Translations under genes and position numbers: made by a program | DNA from: Curtobacterium sp. SGAir0471 | GTDB taxonomy: Bacteria; Actinomycetota; Actinomycetes; Actinomycetales; Microbacteriaceae | Assembly (NCBI RefSeq): GCF_005490985.1 | Contig: NZ_CP027869.1 | Span: 1,984,001-2,048,000 of the forward strand | DNA: 64,000 bases | Direction: 5' to 3' | Shown: positions 1 through 11,344 of the stretch, piece by piece | Position numbering within the stretch: the stretch's first letter is position 1 | Layout of the letters: every line of letters begins with the position of its first letter | The notes under the pieces: generated by a model | Databases searched by the model: none | The model's input: only the letters and a program-made list of their open reading frames with translations | What the model was told of the DNA's origin: nothing

Positions 1-981
<981 letters not shown>

Positions 982-1884
982 CTACTTCTTCTTCGACGAG
1001 AGGGCGTCGGCGCCGCCGACGATCTCGGAGATCTGCTGGGTGATCTCGGCCTGACGCGCGTTGTTCGCGAGCCGGGTGAACTCGTTGATGAGCGAGTCGG
1101 CGTTGTCGCTCGCGGACTTCATCGCCTTCTGACGGGCGGCGTGCTCGGAGGCAGCCGACTGCAGCATGGCGTTGAAGATCCGGCTCTCGATGTAGACCGG
1201 GAGCAGCGCGTCGAGGACGGCGTCGGCGTCGGGCTCGAACTCGTACAGCGGCAGGGGCTCACCGTCGGCCGGCTCCTCCACGCCCTCGACGACCTCGAGC
1301 GGGAGCAGGCGCACGACCTGCGGCTCCTGGGTCGCCAGGCTGATGAACCGGTTGAAGACGATGTGGATCTCGTCCACGCCGCCCTCCGCCGTGTCCTGGA
1401 GGAACTTCGACACGACCGCGTCGCCGATCTCCTTGGCCGTCGAGAACTCCGGCTGGTCGGTCCCACCGATCCACTGCCGCTCGGACGGGCGCTCGCGGAA
1501 CGCGAAGTACCCGACCGACTTGCGGCCGACGAGGTAGAACACGACCTCCTTGCCCTCGCTCCGGAGCAGGGAGGCGAGCTCCTCGCCCTGCTTGAGGACG
1601 TTGGTGCTGAACGCGCCGTTCAGACCACGGTCGGACGTGAACAGCACGACCGCGGCACGCGTCGACGACTCGGGCTCCGTGGTCAGCACGTGGTCGACGT
1701 TCGAGAACGTCGCCACGGCCGACACGGCCCGCGTCACGGCCCGCGAGTACGGGCCGGACGCGGCCATGCGGGCCTGCGCCTTCTGGATCCGCGACGCCGA
1801 GATCAGCTCCATCGCGCGAGTGACCTTCTTCGTGGTCTTCGCCGACTTGATGCGCTGTCGGTAGACCCGGACCTGTGCTGCCAT
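982..1884 (-). CDS. atpG: ATP synthase F1 subunit gamma
   Basis: Central rotor shaft of F1, 300 residues, the usual length for actinobacteria. The N-terminus [20 protein letters not shown] and the C-terminal helix with [19 protein letters not shown] are the family signature regions that form the antiparallel coiled coil inside the alpha3beta3 ring. The ATG lies immediately after the atpA stop codon (no gap), so translation is probably coupled. Nothing unusual was seen. Confidence 0.98.
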   Translation of the reverse strand: MAAQVRVYRQRIKSAKTTKKVTRAMELISASRIQKAQARMAASGPYSRAVTRAVSAVATFSNVDHVLTTEPESSTRAAVVLFTSDRGLNGAFSTNVLKQGEELASLLRSEGKEVVFYLVGRKSVGYFAFRERPSERQWIGGTDQPEFSTAKEIGDAVVSKFLQDTAEGGVDEIHIVFNRFISLATQEPQVVRLLPLEVVEGVEEPADGEPLPLYEFEPDADAVLDALLPVYIESRIFNAMLQSAASEHAARQKAMKSASDNADSLINEFTRLANNARQAEITQQISEIVGGADALSSKKK

Positions 1885-3513
1885 CTAGCGACGACCCTTG
1901 ACGATCTGCTCCTGGTCGACGTCCTCGGCGTCCGCCGCGTCGAACTGCTCCGAGCCGAGCGTCTTGCCGTCGCTCGTCTGGAAGCCCTTCTTGAACGCGT
2001 CGATCTCGCGGTCCATCGCGGCGACGGTCTCGTCGCTGAGCTGGTTGGTCTCGCGGAGCGTGGTGAGCACGTCGGAGTTGCGACGCAGGTGCTCGAGCAG
2101 CTCGGCCTCGAAGCGGAGCACGTCGGGGACGGGCACCTCGTCGAGCTTGCCGTTCGTGCCGGCCCAGATCGAGACGACCTGCTCCTCGACCGGGTACGGC
2201 GAGTACTGCGGCTGCTTGAGGAGCTCGGTCAGGCGGGCACCACGGTCGAGCTGACGACGCGACGCCTGGTCGAGGTCGGACGCGAACATCGCGAACGCCT
2301 CGAGCGAGCGGTACTGCGCGAGCTCGAGCTTGAGCGTGCCGGAGACCTTCTTGATGGACTTGACCTGCGCGTCACCACCGACGCGGGACACCGAGATGCC
2401 CACGTCCACGGCCGGACGCTGGTTCGCGTTGAACAGGTCCGACTGCAGGAAGATCTGGCCGTCGGTGATCGAGATCACGTTGGTCGGGATGTAGGCCGAG
2501 ACGTCGTTCGCCTTGGTCTCGATGATCGGGAGACCCGTCATCGAACCGGCGCCGAGGTCGTCGGACAGCTTCGCGCAACGCTCCAGCAGGCGGGAGTGCA
2601 GGTAGAAGACGTCACCCGGGTAGGCCTCGCGGCCCGGCGGACGACGCAGGAGGAGCGACACCGCACGGTAGGCCTCGGCCTGCTTCGACAGGTCGTCGAA
2701 GATGATCAGGACGTGCTTGCCGCCGTACATCCAGTGCTGGCCGATGGCCGAGCCGGTGTAGGGGGCGAGGTACTTGAAGCCGGCCGGGTCGGAGGCCGGG
2801 GCGGCGACGATGGTGGTGTACTCCATCGCGCCGGCGTCCTCGAGCGCACCCTTGACGGAGGCGATCGTGGAGCCCTTCTGACCGATGGCGACGTAGATGC
2901 AGCGGACCTGCTTGTCCTCGTCGCCCGACTCCCAGTTGGCCTTCTGGTTGATGATCGTGTCGATCGCGATGGCCGTCTTGCCGGTCTGGCGGTCGCCGAT
3001 GATCAGCTGGCGCTGACCGCGGCCGACGGGGATCATCGCGTCGATGGCCTTGATGCCGGTCTGGAGCGGCTCGTGGACCGACTTGCGGGACATGACGCCC
3101 GGGGCCTGGAGCTCGAGGGCGCGGCGACCCTCGGCCTGGATCTCGCCGAGACCGTCGATCGGGTTGCCGAGCGGGTCGACGACGCGACCGAGGAAGCCGT
3201 CGCCGACGGGGGCCGAGAGGACCTCGCCGGTGCGGGTGACCTCCTGGCCCTCTTCGATGCCGCCGAACTCGCCGAGCACGATGGCTCCGATCTCGTCCTC
3301 GTCGAGGTTCTGCGCGAGACCCAGGGTCCCGTCCTCGAAGCGGATGAGCTCGTTCGCCATGACGCCGGGGAGGCCCTCGACGTGTGCGATGCCGTCGCCG
3401 GCGTCGGTGACGTGCCCGACCTCGGCCGTGGAGGCCTTCGTCGGCTCGTAGTTCGAGACGAAGTCCTTCAGGGCATCACGGATCTCATCGGGGCTGATGG
3501 TGATGTCTGCCAT
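1885..3513 (-). CDS. atpA: ATP synthase F1 subunit alpha
   Basis: Non-catalytic nucleotide-binding subunit of F1, 542 residues. The P-loop GDRQTGKT is at about 173-180, and the conserved [10 protein letters not shown] run precedes it. The start ATG follows an AAGGA-type ribosome site seven bases upstream. A 110-base gap separates it from atpH, the largest gap inside the operon; no clear promoter or hairpin was recognised there. Directly abuts atpG downstream. Confidence 0.98.
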   Translation of the reverse strand: MADITISPDEIRDALKDFVSNYEPTKASTAEVGHVTDAGDGIAHVEGLPGVMANELIRFEDGTLGLAQNLDEDEIGAIVLGEFGGIEEGQEVTRTGEVLSAPVGDGFLGRVVDPLGNPIDGLGEIQAEGRRALELQAPGVMSRKSVHEPLQTGIKAIDAMIPVGRGQRQLIIGDRQTGKTAIAIDTIINQKANWESGDEDKQVRCIYVAIGQKGSTIASVKGALEDAGAMEYTTIVAAPASDPAGFKYLAPYTGSAIGQHWMYGGKHVLIIFDDLSKQAEAYRAVSLLLRRPPGREAYPGDVFYLHSRLLERCAKLSDDLGAGSMTGLPIIETKANDVSAYIPTNVISITDGQIFLQSDLFNANQRPAVDVGISVSRVGGDAQVKSIKKVSGTLKLELAQYRSLEAFAMFASDLDQASRRQLDRGARLTELLKQPQYSPYPVEEQVVSIWAGTNGKLDEVPVPDVLRFEAELLEHLRRNSDVLTTLRETNQLSDETVAAMDREIDAFKKGFQTSDGKTLGSEQFDAADAEDVDQEQIVKGRR

Positions 3514-3623
3514 GGGATTTTCCTTGTTGGTTTCCGGGGCCCTTCGGCTCCGAGAGGGTGATGCTGCCCCGGCGAGGGACAGTTCCCGTTGTGGACTTGG
3601 AGGAGTCGGCTTCGACCGTACGC

Positions 3624-4418
3624 TCAGCCGGCGAGCTGGAGCCGGAGCTCCGACAGGCGCGTGGACACCGTGCCGTCGATGACGTCGCCACCGACCTGCA
3701 CGCGGACCCCGCCGACGACCGCGGGGTCGACGACCTGGTTCACGCTGACGTCCTTGCCGTAGCGCTCCGCAATGCCGCGGGCGACACGGGCCGCCTGGCC
3801 GTCGGAGAGCGGGGAGGCCGTGATGACCGTCGCGACGACCTTGCCGGCCTGGTCGGCCACGATGCGCGAGGCGTCGCGGACGATCTCACCGATGCGGCGG
3901 CCACGAGGCTGCTGCACGAGGTGCTCCAGGATGGCGGTGGTCTGCGGCGAGACCTTGGCGCCGACGAGCCGCTGGACGAGCGCGCCCTTCTCCGACGGGC
4001 TGCCAAGCTTGGTGCCCAGCGCCAGTTCGAGCGCGGCGTCCGAACGGACCGCCGTCTCGAAGGAGAACAGCTCGGCCTCGATCGACGTCTCCGCCGGCGC
4101 GGTCCGGGCGACGGCACGGATGCCGGCGTCCTCGATGCCCGCGAGCAGGTCCTGCTGCGAGGACCAGCGCGAGCCGGCCGCCGCGGTCAGGACCGCACGC
4201 GTGGCGTCGGACTGGCCGCCGAAGACCCGGTCGATGACCGACTTCTTGCCGACGACGTCAGCCGTCGGGTCGGCCAGCAGACCGAGCAGCTGCGGCGCCC
4301 CGGCGATCGCACGCCCTGCGGCGAGGATCTCGACACCCGTGTCGAGCTGGACGGCGTCACCGAGGTCGGTGAGCACCGCCCGCGTCGACGCGAGCGCTTC
4401 CCTGGTGGCGCTGCGCAT
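3624..4418 (-). CDS. atpH: ATP synthase subunit delta
   Basis: Peripheral-stalk delta subunit that ties the b stalk to the top of F1; 264 residues. This is longer than the roughly 180 residues of Escherichia coli delta but usual for actinobacteria, which carry extra N-terminal sequence. The C-terminal half ([19 protein letters not shown] and following) matches the conserved OSCP region. It begins two bases after the atpF stop, so the two are probably translated together. Confidence 0.95.
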   Translation of the reverse strand: MRSATREALASTRAVLTDLGDAVQLDTGVEILAAGRAIAGAPQLLGLLADPTADVVGKKSVIDRVFGGQSDATRAVLTAAAGSRWSSQQDLLAGIEDAGIRAVARTAPAETSIEAELFSFETAVRSDAALELALGTKLGSPSEKGALVQRLVGAKVSPQTTAILEHLVQQPRGRRIGEIVRDASRIVADQAGKVVATVITASPLSDGQAARVARGIAERYGKDVSVNQVVDPAVVGGVRVQVGGDVIDGTVSTRLSELRLQLAG

Positions 4419-4420
4419 GC

Positions 4421-4975
4421 TCAGCGCTCCCCGGCGGACTGGCCCTGCGACGCCTCGAGGTCGGCGAGGAAGCGGTCCACGACCGCAGCCGACTTCTGGT
4501 CGTCCTTGAGGGACTCCCCGATCACACCGGAGGCGAGGTCGAGGGCGAGGGTGCCCACCTCGCTCCGCAGCGACTGGAGCGCGCTCTGCCGCTCGGCCTC
4601 GATCTGCGCCTGGGCGTTGGCGGTGATGCGTGCTGCATCGGCCTGTGCCTGCTCGCGGACCTCGTTGCCGATCGCGGTGGCGTCGGCACGGGCCTGCTCA
4701 CGGATGCGCGAGGCCTCGGCACGCGCGTCCGCGAGCTGCTTGTTGTACTCGTCGAGTGCAGCGGCGGCCTGCTCCTGAGCGGCCTCCGCCTTCTTGATGC
4801 CACCCTCGATGGCCTCGGTGCGCTCATCGAGCATCTTCGTGATGCGCGGCGTCACGACGCGCCACATCACGAGGAAGATGATGACGAAGGCCACCGCGGA
4901 CCACACGATGTCGTACACCGGTGGGATCAGCGGATTGTGGGTCTCCTCCGCCGCGATGATGAGTGCAGTCTGCAT
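4421..4975 (-). CDS. atpF: ATP synthase Fo subunit b
   Basis: Membrane-anchored stator stalk, 184 residues. One transmembrane helix at about 24-44 (IVWSAVAFVIIFLVMWRVV) is followed by a long charged Ala/Glu/Arg-rich coiled coil to the C-terminus, the classic b-subunit layout. The ATG at 4975 lies nine bases after the atpE stop. No second b or b-prime gene is present in the window. Confidence 0.96.
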   Translation of the reverse strand: MQTALIIAAEETHNPLIPPVYDIVWSAVAFVIIFLVMWRVVTPRITKMLDERTEAIEGGIKKAEAAQEQAAAALDEYNKQLADARAEASRIREQARADATAIGNEVREQAQADAARITANAQAQIEAERQSALQSLRSEVGTLALDLASGVIGESLKDDQKSAAVVDRFLADLEASQGQSAGER

Positions 4976-4984
4976 CGAGAAGCC

Positions 4985-5269
<285 letters not shown>

Positions 5270-5277
5270 TCAGTAGG

Positions 5278-6147
5278 TCAGTGCTCGTCAGCCAGCGCGA
5301 GCTGGATGTACACAGCGGTCAGCAGCATGAAGACGTACGCCTGCAGCAGCGCGACGAGGATCTCGAAGAAGCTGAACGCGATGCCGAACGCCAGGGTCCC
5401 GACACCGAAGAGCTTGAAGAGGCTCTCGGCGTCGAAGAAGAAGAACCAGGTGGCCGAGAAGAAGAGCACCAGGAGGAGGTGACCCACGACCATGTTCATG
5501 AGGAGTCGCAGCGTCAGCGTCACCGGACGGAGCACGAAGGTCGAGACGAGCTCGATCGGCGTCACGATGATGTAGAGGTACCACGGCACGCCGGGCGGGA
5601 AGAGCGCGTTGCGGAGGAACGTGCCCGGGTGCTTGCGCAGACCCGCGTAGATGAACGCGACGTAGGCGACGATCGCGAGGATCATCGGCATCGCGATGCG
5701 GCTGGTGCCGGCGATGTTCATGAACGGGATCAGACCCGTCAGGTTCATGAAGAGCACACCGAAGAAGATGGTGGCGAGGAGCGGCAGGAAGCGCTTGCCG
5801 TCCTTCTCACCGAGGTTGTCGAAGGTGTTGCGACGGACGACGTCGAACGCGTACTCGATGAACGCCTGTCCGCGGTTCGGGACCAGCTTCAGTGCGCGCG
5901 TCCCGACGAACGCGAAGACGAGCAGCACGGCCACCGCGAACAAGCGGATGAGGACGATGCGGTCCATCTCGATCGGGGTCCCGGCGAAGAAGATCGGGTC
6001 CGGGAAGAACTCGTTGATCGACGGACCATGGAATTCGGCGGCCTTGCTGCTCCCCGCCGCCACGGTGTTGGCCGCGGCGGTGAGGGACAGGGGAAGAGCG
6101 TGGGATAGCAGCGCTGTCTCCTGTGTCGGCGCGCGCACACACGGCAC
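5278..6147 (-). CDS. atpB: ATP synthase Fo subunit a
   Basis: Stator half-channel subunit for proton entry and exit. Several membrane helices are visible, and the essential arginine sits in the TLRLLMNMVVGH segment. The start is unsure. The longest frame begins with GTG at 6147 (289 residues) but has no ribosome site. A clean AGGAG (6122-6118) lies six bases before a CTG at 6111, giving 277 residues (L-L-S-H-A-L onward), closer to the usual length. Another in-frame GTG lies at 6063. First gene of the classical atp set; an atpI-like gene is 95 bases upstream. Confidence 0.95.
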   Translation of the reverse strand: MPCVRAPTQETALLSHALPLSLTAAANTVAAGSSKAAEFHGPSINEFFPDPIFFAGTPIEMDRIVLIRLFAVAVLLVFAFVGTRALKLVPNRGQAFIEYAFDVVRRNTFDNLGEKDGKRFLPLLATIFFGVLFMNLTGLIPFMNIAGTSRIAMPMILAIVAYVAFIYAGLRKHPGTFLRNALFPPGVPWYLYIIVTPIELVSTFVLRPVTLTLRLLMNMVVGHLLLVLFFSATWFFFFDAESLFKLFGVGTLAFGIAFSFFEILVALLQAYVFMLLTAVYIQLALADEH

Positions 6148-6242
6148 GCGATGGTGGACTTTGTGGAGGCTCGTCCGCTCCGAGCGAGGCTCCGGACGCG
6201 GACATCCGGAAGCCTATCAGGTGCGAGAGGCTTCTCGGGCTC

Positions 6243-6722
6243 TCAGGGGCGTGGGTCGTCGTTCCCAGGATCGACGGTGTCGCCCGGCAGGCGCACGCCG
6301 ATCGGGATGCGGGCCTTGGCGACCACGACGACGTCGATCACGAGCGAGCCGACGACGCCGACGATGATGACGACGGCGAGGACGGGGAAGTCCACCCACG
6401 CCCGGTCGCGGAGCGCGATGAGGACCACCAGGAAGAGCACGAACTTCAGGAACCAGGTACCCATCACGATGCCGAAGAAGGCACCGGAGATCATCTGCCC
6501 CTTCGACACCCGCAACGCCACCAGCACCGACACCGCGGTGAGCCCCAGGAACACCACGCTCAGCACGGCGCCGAGCAGGCCCCCGGCGAGCCCGGGCGTC
6601 CCGGCGAGGACGAGCCCCACGACTCCCCCGACGACGGCGAGACCGACGGCGAGGACGGCCGCCCAGGTGAGGATCCGGCGGAACACCGGCCGGACGTGGT
6701 CGAGGGCGTTCGGTGCGGTCAC
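6243..6722 (-). CDS. AtpI-like small membrane protein
   Basis: 159-residue integral membrane protein with four predicted helices (for example AAVLAVGLAVVGGVVGLVLA and FPVLAVVIIVGVVGSLVIDV). Its place just before atpB is where actinobacteria keep atpI, a non-essential factor implicated in Fo assembly or c-ring building; the assignment rests mainly on that position and topology. GTG start at 6722 overlaps the wecA stop by four bases (GTGA), which fixes the start. Function beyond this is inferred. Confidence 0.75.
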   Translation of the reverse strand: MTAPNALDHVRPVFRRILTWAAVLAVGLAVVGGVVGLVLAGTPGLAGGLLGAVLSVVFLGLTAVSVLVALRVSKGQMISGAFFGIVMGTWFLKFVLFLVVLIALRDRAWVDFPVLAVVIIVGVVGSLVIDVVVVAKARIPIGVRLPGDTVDPGNDDPRP

Positions 6723-7945
6723 GAGGGGTCTCCCGGGATGGTTCGGTCGTTGGCGGCCCGGTCGAGCGGGTCGAGACTCGCGTCGACGACGGTGTTCGAG
6801 CGGGTGGCGGCCTGCGCGGCGAACTCGGCGCGCTTCCGGCCGAGCGGGGCGAAGGTGGCGACGGCGCAGACCGCGAAGCCCACGGCGACGACCGTGACCA
6901 CCCAGTACCACTCGACGAACAGGAACAGCAGGCACCCCACGGCGACGGTGGCCGTCCACGCGTAGAAGATCAGCACGGCGTGGAAGTGCGAGTGCCCCAT
7001 GTCGAGCAGGCGGTGGTGCAGGTGCTTCCGGTCGGCCGAGAACGGCGACTTCCCCGCGCTCAGCCGTCGGGTGACGGCGAGCCCGAAGTCGAGGATCGGC
7101 ACGATCAGGATCGCGAAGGGCAGCAGGATCGGGATGAACGCGGGCAGCAGTGCCTGGCGCGTGGAGATGACCGCGGGGTCGATGTTGCCCGTGACGGACA
7201 CGGCGCTCGTCGCCATGAGGAACCCGACGAGCAGCGCTCCCGCGTCGCCCATGAAGAGCTTCGCGGGGTGCCAGTTGAGCACGAGGAAGCCGCAGCACGC
7301 GCCGACCAGGACCGCGGTGAGCAACGACGGCAGGTTGAAGAAGAACTCCGTCTGCACGACCACGCGGTTGATGAAGAACGTGTAGAGGAAGAACACGCCG
7401 CCGGCGATGATCGCGACGCCCGCGACGAGTCCGTCGAGGCCGTCGATGAAGTTCACCGCGTTCATCACGAGCACGACCGCGAGCACCGTGAAGATCAGGC
7501 TCATGTAGGACGAACCGACGCCGAGCGTGTTGCCGATCGGCAGCGACACGATCGCGACGCCCTGCCAGGCCAGGATGCCCGCCGCGATGATCTGCCCGGC
7601 GAGCTTCGTCATCCAGTCGAGGTCCCAGATGTCGTCGGCGACGCCGAGCACCACGATGATGGTCGCGCCCGCGAGCACCGCGATGACGCGCCCCGGCTCG
7701 GAGAAGACCAGCCGGAAGTAGTCGGTACCCGCGATCGACGGGAACAGGAACCACGCCGCCAGCAGCGACACGATCACGCCGATGTACATCGCGATCCCGC
7801 CGAGGCGCGGGGTGGGCGTGCGGTGCACGTCACGCTCGCGGACCTTCGGGTACCAGCCGTAGCGCAGGCCGAGCTTCCACACGGCCCAGCTGCAGACGAA
7901 GCTCACGACGGCCGCGATGGCCCCGGCGAGCAGGTAGTACTTCAC
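6719..7945 (-). CDS. wecA: Undecaprenyl-phosphate sugar-1-phosphate transferase (WecA/Rfe family)
   Basis: Polytopic transferase of the MraY/WecA family, 408 residues. It moves a UDP-activated HexNAc-1-phosphate to undecaprenyl (or decaprenyl) phosphate, the first step of cell-wall polysaccharide linkage-unit assembly. Seen: about eleven hydrophobic helices, the catalytic Asp pair in LGVADDIWDLDW (Asp104-Asp105), the NFIDGLDGL loop (165-173) and the HLHHRLLDMGHSH loop that reads the sugar in WecA types. The latter favours WecA over MraY. GTG start at 7945 overlaps the upstream stop by four bases. Confidence 0.93.
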   Translation of the reverse strand: MKYYLLAGAIAAVVSFVCSWAVWKLGLRYGWYPKVRERDVHRTPTPRLGGIAMYIGVIVSLLAAWFLFPSIAGTDYFRLVFSEPGRVIAVLAGATIIVVLGVADDIWDLDWMTKLAGQIIAAGILAWQGVAIVSLPIGNTLGVGSSYMSLIFTVLAVVLVMNAVNFIDGLDGLVAGVAIIAGGVFFLYTFFINRVVVQTEFFFNLPSLLTAVLVGACCGFLVLNWHPAKLFMGDAGALLVGFLMATSAVSVTGNIDPAVISTRQALLPAFIPILLPFAILIVPILDFGLAVTRRLSAGKSPFSADRKHLHHRLLDMGHSHFHAVLIFYAWTATVAVGCLLFLFVEWYWVVTVVAVGFAVCAVATFAPLGRKRAEFAAQAATRSNTVVDASLDPLDRAANDRTIPGDPS

Positions 7946-8616
7946 GTGACGAGGTCGGCTCCGACGACCCGGACGATGTCCTCGTCGGCGATCACCCCGT
8001 GCCGGACGATCGTCAGCTTCCCCCCGGTCGACAGACCGGTCGCATCGACGATCGTGGAGCCGGTCGACGCGGCGAAGCCGTCGTGCACCGCGAGGGCACC
8101 GCCGTCCAGGTACACCGAGACGCTGTCGCCGAGCATCGACTCGGCCTGGTCGACGTCCATCGCGGCCGGGTCCCCGGTCGAGTTCGCGGAGGACACCGCG
8201 AGCGGCCCGACCTCCTGCAGCAGCTCGAGGGCGATGCGCGAGTCCGGCATGCGGAGCGCGACCGTCCCGCGGGTCTCCCCCAGGTCCCAGTCCAGCGAGG
8301 GCTGCGCGCGCAGGATCACGGTGAGGCCGCCGGGCCAGAACTCGTCCACCAGGTCGCGGACCTGCTGCGGGATCTCGGTCGCCAGCGCCTCGAGCGTCGG
8401 CGGCCCGGGGATCAGCACCGGGGGCGGTGACTGGCGGGTGCGGCCCTTCGCGTCGAGCAGGCGCTGGACGGCGGTCGCGCTGAAGGCGTCCGCGGCGACG
8501 CCGTAGACGGTGTCGGTGGGGACGACGACGAGTTCACCCCGTCCGAGCGCGGCACGTGCGAGCCGCATCCCGGTCAGGAGCCCGTCGGGGTCGGTGCAGT
8601 CGTATCGGGAGGCCAT
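7942..8616 (-). CDS. L-threonylcarbamoyladenylate synthase (Sua5/YrdC/YciO family)
   Basis: 224 residues. Makes threonylcarbamoyl-AMP from Thr, bicarbonate and ATP for the t6A modification of tRNAs that read ANN codons. The N-terminal P-T-D-T-V-Y-G-V-A motif and SSANSTGDPA are family landmarks. The ATG at 8616 (MASRYDC) is chosen because it fits family N-termini; an upstream in-frame extension to 8766 would overlap the divergent HAD gene. Only 25 bases separate the two divergent starts, so both promoters must be compact. The stop overlaps the wecA GTG. Confidence 0.93.
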   Translation of the reverse strand: MASRYDCTDPDGLLTGMRLARAALGRGELVVVPTDTVYGVAADAFSATAVQRLLDAKGRTRQSPPPVLIPGPPTLEALATEIPQQVRDLVDEFWPGGLTVILRAQPSLDWDLGETRGTVALRMPDSRIALELLQEVGPLAVSSANSTGDPAAMDVDQAESMLGDSVSVYLDGGALAVHDGFAASTGSTIVDATGLSTGGKLTIVRHGVIADEDIVRVVGADLVT

Positions 8617-8641
8617 GACTCGACGATGATAGTGCGACACA

Positions 8642-9307
8642 ATGGACGGCATCGTGAACGAGACGCCCGCGCCCCGACTCCTGTTCCTCTTCGACATGGA
8701 CGAGGTGCTCGTCCGGTACGACTGGCGGGTCCGGATGGCGGCCCTCGCCGAGTACACCGGCCACACCTTCGAGGAGCTCCGCCGACGGTGGTGGGACTGC
8801 GGCGACGAGGCCCGCGCCGAGGCAGGGCACTTCCCCGACGGCGACGCCTACCTCGCCGCGTTCACCGCGGCGATGGGGTGCGACGTCCCCGAGACCGACT
8901 GGGCCCGCATCCGCGGTGCGGCGATGACCGAGCTGCCCGAGCGGATCGAGGCGGTCCGCATCGCCGCCGACCACGGCCGGGTCGGCCTCCTCACCAACAA
9001 CGGCCCGCTCGCCGGTCGGTGGATCGGGCGGTGGGCGCCGTCGCTGCCGCCCCTCTTCGGCGAGCACCTCGACACGACGAGCAACTTCGGTGCCCGGAAG
9101 CCCGAGCCCGAGGTCTTCGAGCGCGCGCTCGCGCACCACGGCGTGCCCGCCGAGCGCACCTTCTTCGCCGACGACATGCCGGTGAACGTCGAGGCTGCCC
9201 GCGCCGTCGGCATCCACGCCGTCCTGGTCGAGGAGCACACGGACCTCCGCGACGCCGTCCGCGCCTTCGTCGCGGCACAGCGGTCCGCGCCGGCACCCGT
9301 CGCCTGA
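8642..9307 (+). CDS. HAD-superfamily hydrolase
   Basis: 221 residues. Haloacid-dehalogenase fold phosphatase-type enzyme; substrate unknown. Motif I is FDMDEVLV (nucleophile Asp and acid/base Asp), motif II the TNNGPL segment, motif III Lys in ARKPEPEVF, and motif IV the DD in FFADDMPVNVEAA. The cap region is helical (sub-class I). It stands alone on the plus strand inside a conserved minus-strand block, an arrangement suggesting later insertion. Start ATG at 8642 is followed by an in-frame GTG at 8654 that is also possible. Confidence 0.88.
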   Translation: MDGIVNETPAPRLLFLFDMDEVLVRYDWRVRMAALAEYTGHTFEELRRRWWDCGDEARAEAGHFPDGDAYLAAFTAAMGCDVPETDWARIRGAAMTELPERIEAVRIAADHGRVGLLTNNGPLAGRWIGRWAPSLPPLFGEHLDTTSNFGARKPEPEVFERALAHHGVPAERTFFADDMPVNVEAARAVGIHAVLVEEHTDLRDAVRAFVAAQRSAPAPVA

Positions 9308-9363
9308 CCGAGGCCCTCCGCGGGGACGGGGACTGGCGGCCGGGAGGCCCGGTGCGCCTCCGC

Positions 9364-10239
9364 CTAGCGGGTCGCGGTGGTCGTGCGGTCGCGTCCCGTC
9401 AGGTCGACGTGCGTCTCCGGGGACCGGAACCCCCGCCGTGCGAGCACGTCGCGCACGCCCGCTCCCTGCTGCTCGGCGTGCTCGACGACGACGAGCCCGC
9501 CCGGCACGAGCAGCCGCCAGGCCGTCTCCGTGAGTGCGCGGACGGCGTCGAGGCCGTCCGCTCCCCCGTAGAGCGCGAGCGCCGGGTCGTGGTCGCGGAC
9601 CTCCGGGTCGACCGGCACCATGTCGTCGGGCACGTACGGCGGGTTGGACACGACCACGGACACCGTGCCGTCGAGCTCGGGCAGCGCGTCCGCGAGGTCG
9701 CCCTCGACGAGCCGGACCGTCCCGCCGTGCGCGTCCACGTTGCGCCGCGTCCAGGGCAGCGCCTCGGGTGACCGCTCGACTGCGTACACGACGGCGTTCG
9801 GCACCTCGGTGTCCATCGCGATCGCGATCGCGCCGCTGCCGGACCCCAGGTCCACGGCGACCGGCGCCGGGACGGCCGTCGCGCGCAGTGCGTCGATGCC
9901 GAACTGCACGACGCCCTCGGTCTCCGGGCGGGGGACGAAGACGCCGGGCCCGACCGACAGGGTCAGCGCACGGAAGTGCGCCTCACCGGTGATGTGCTGC
10001 AGCGGCTCACGGGTGAGGCGACGGGCGACGGCGTGCCGGAAGCGCTCGACGTGCTCCGCGGCGATCGTCCCACCCGTCAGGGCGCGGGCCTGCACGGCGC
10101 CGCGCGTCGTGTCGGTCGCCCAGGCGAGCAGGAGTTCGGCGTCCACACGCGGGGTCGGGACCCCGTGCGCGACGAGCGCAGCGGTCGCCTCGTCGAGGAG
10201 GCGATCCGCTGCGTGCGTGGGCTGACTGACGGAGGTGAT
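9364..10239 (-). CDS. prmC: Peptide chain release factor N5-glutamine methyltransferase, apparent ATC start
   Basis: S-adenosylmethionine-dependent enzyme that methylates the GGQ glutamine of RF1 and RF2. The SAM site VAVDLGSGSGAIAIAMD and the catalytic NPPY (VVVSNPPYVP) are intact. There is no ATG, GTG or TTG between the prfA stop and the conserved N-terminus. The only well-placed start is ATC at 10239, five bases after a strong GGGAGG ribosome site, giving 291 residues, normal for PrmC. The alternative ATG at 10341 lies 80 bases inside prfA and adds 34 unconserved residues. Downstream of prfA, its substrate gene. Confidence 0.9.
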   Translation of the reverse strand: MTSVSQPTHAADRLLDEATAALVAHGVPTPRVDAELLLAWATDTTRGAVQARALTGGTIAAEHVERFRHAVARRLTREPLQHITGEAHFRALTLSVGPGVFVPRPETEGVVQFGIDALRATAVPAPVAVDLGSGSGAIAIAMDTEVPNAVVYAVERSPEALPWTRRNVDAHGGTVRLVEGDLADALPELDGTVSVVVSNPPYVPDDMVPVDPEVRDHDPALALYGGADGLDAVRALTETAWRLLVPGGLVVVEHAEQQGAGVRDVLARRGFRSPETHVDLTGRDRTTTATR

Positions 10240-10258
10240 CCGTTCCTCCCGGCCGGGT

Positions 10259-11341
10259 CTAGGCGTCCTGGTCGCCGATGGCGGCCAGACGAGCCTCTTC
10301 GTCCGCCTGGATGGCGGACTGGACGACGGGCTCGAGCGCACCGTTCATCACGCGGTCCAGGTCGTACGCCTTGTACCCGGTGCGGTGATCCGCGATGCGG
10401 TTCTCCGGGAAGTTGTACGTGCGGATGCGCTCCGAGCGGTCCATGCCGCGGATCTGCGACTTGCGCGCGTCCGAGGCGATCGCGTCGAGCTCCTCCTGCT
10501 GCTTCGCGAGGATGCGGGCACGCAGGACGCGCATCGCCGCCTCGCGGTTCTGGAGCTGCGACTTCTCGTTCTGCATCGCCACCGTGATGCCCGTGGGCAG
10601 GTGGGTGATGCGGACCGCGGAGTCCGTCGTGTTGACGGACTGCCCGCCGGGGCCGGACGACCGGTAGACGTCGATCTTGAGGTCGTTCTGGTTGATCGCG
10701 ACCTCTTCCGGCTCGTCGACCTCCGGGAAGACGAGCACGCCCGTCGTCGACGTGTGGATGCGCCCCTGCGACTCGGTGGCCGGCACGCGCTGCACGCGGT
10801 GCACGCCGCCCTCGTACTTCAGGTGCGCCCAGACGCCCTGCGACGGGTCGGTGGTGTTCGACTTGATCGCGACCTGCACGTCCTTGTAGCCGCCCAGGTC
10901 GGACTCGGTCCGCTCGAGCAGCTCGACCTTCCAGCCCTTCGACTCGGCGTAGTGCGAGTACATGCGCAGGAGGTCGGCCGCGAACAGCGCCGACTCCTCG
11001 CCGCCCTCGCCGCCCTTGATCTCCATGATGACGTCACGGCCGTCGTCCGGGTCCCGCGGGATGAGCAGCCGACGGAGGCGCTCCTGGCGCTCCGACAGCT
11101 GCCCCTCGAGCGCGGGAACCTCGTCGGCGAACGACTCGTCCTCGCGGGCGAGCTCCTGGGCGGCGGCGAGGTCCTCCCCCGCCGCCTGCCAGGACTCGTA
11201 CGCCGCCTTGATCTGACTGAGCTCGGCGTACCGCCGGTTCACCTTCTTGGCTCGGGCCGCATCGGCGTGGAGCGCGGGGTCCGACAGCTGCTGTGTCAGG
11301 TCCTCGTGTTCCGCCAGCAGCCCCGCTACCGACTCGAACAC
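10259..11341 (-). CDS. prfA: Peptide chain release factor 1
   Basis: 360 residues. Reads UAA and UAG stop codons in the ribosome and triggers peptidyl-tRNA hydrolysis. The codon-reading tripeptide PAT (in [10 protein letters not shown]) marks RF1 rather than RF2 (SPF), and the catalytic GGQ is in [17 protein letters not shown] start at 11341, three bases after the rho stop. In many actinobacteria rpmE lies between rho and prfA; it is absent here. Confidence 0.97.
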   Translation of the reverse strand: MFESVAGLLAEHEDLTQQLSDPALHADAARAKKVNRRYAELSQIKAAYESWQAAGEDLAAAQELAREDESFADEVPALEGQLSERQERLRRLLIPRDPDDGRDVIMEIKGGEGGEESALFAADLLRMYSHYAESKGWKVELLERTESDLGGYKDVQVAIKSNTTDPSQGVWAHLKYEGGVHRVQRVPATESQGRIHTSTTGVLVFPEVDEPEEVAINQNDLKIDVYRSSGPGGQSVNTTDSAVRITHLPTGITVAMQNEKSQLQNREAAMRVLRARILAKQQEELDAIASDARKSQIRGMDRSERIRTYNFPENRIADHRTGYKAYDLDRVMNGALEPVVQSAIQADEEARLAAIGDQDA

Positions 11342-11344
11342 GCG

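Noticed and set aside
10231..10241. GGAGGTGATCC on the plus strand, a perfect ribosome-binding sequence
   Set aside because: No plausible plus-strand gene starts after it; the following frame is antisense to prfA. Its complement is discussed with the prmC start.
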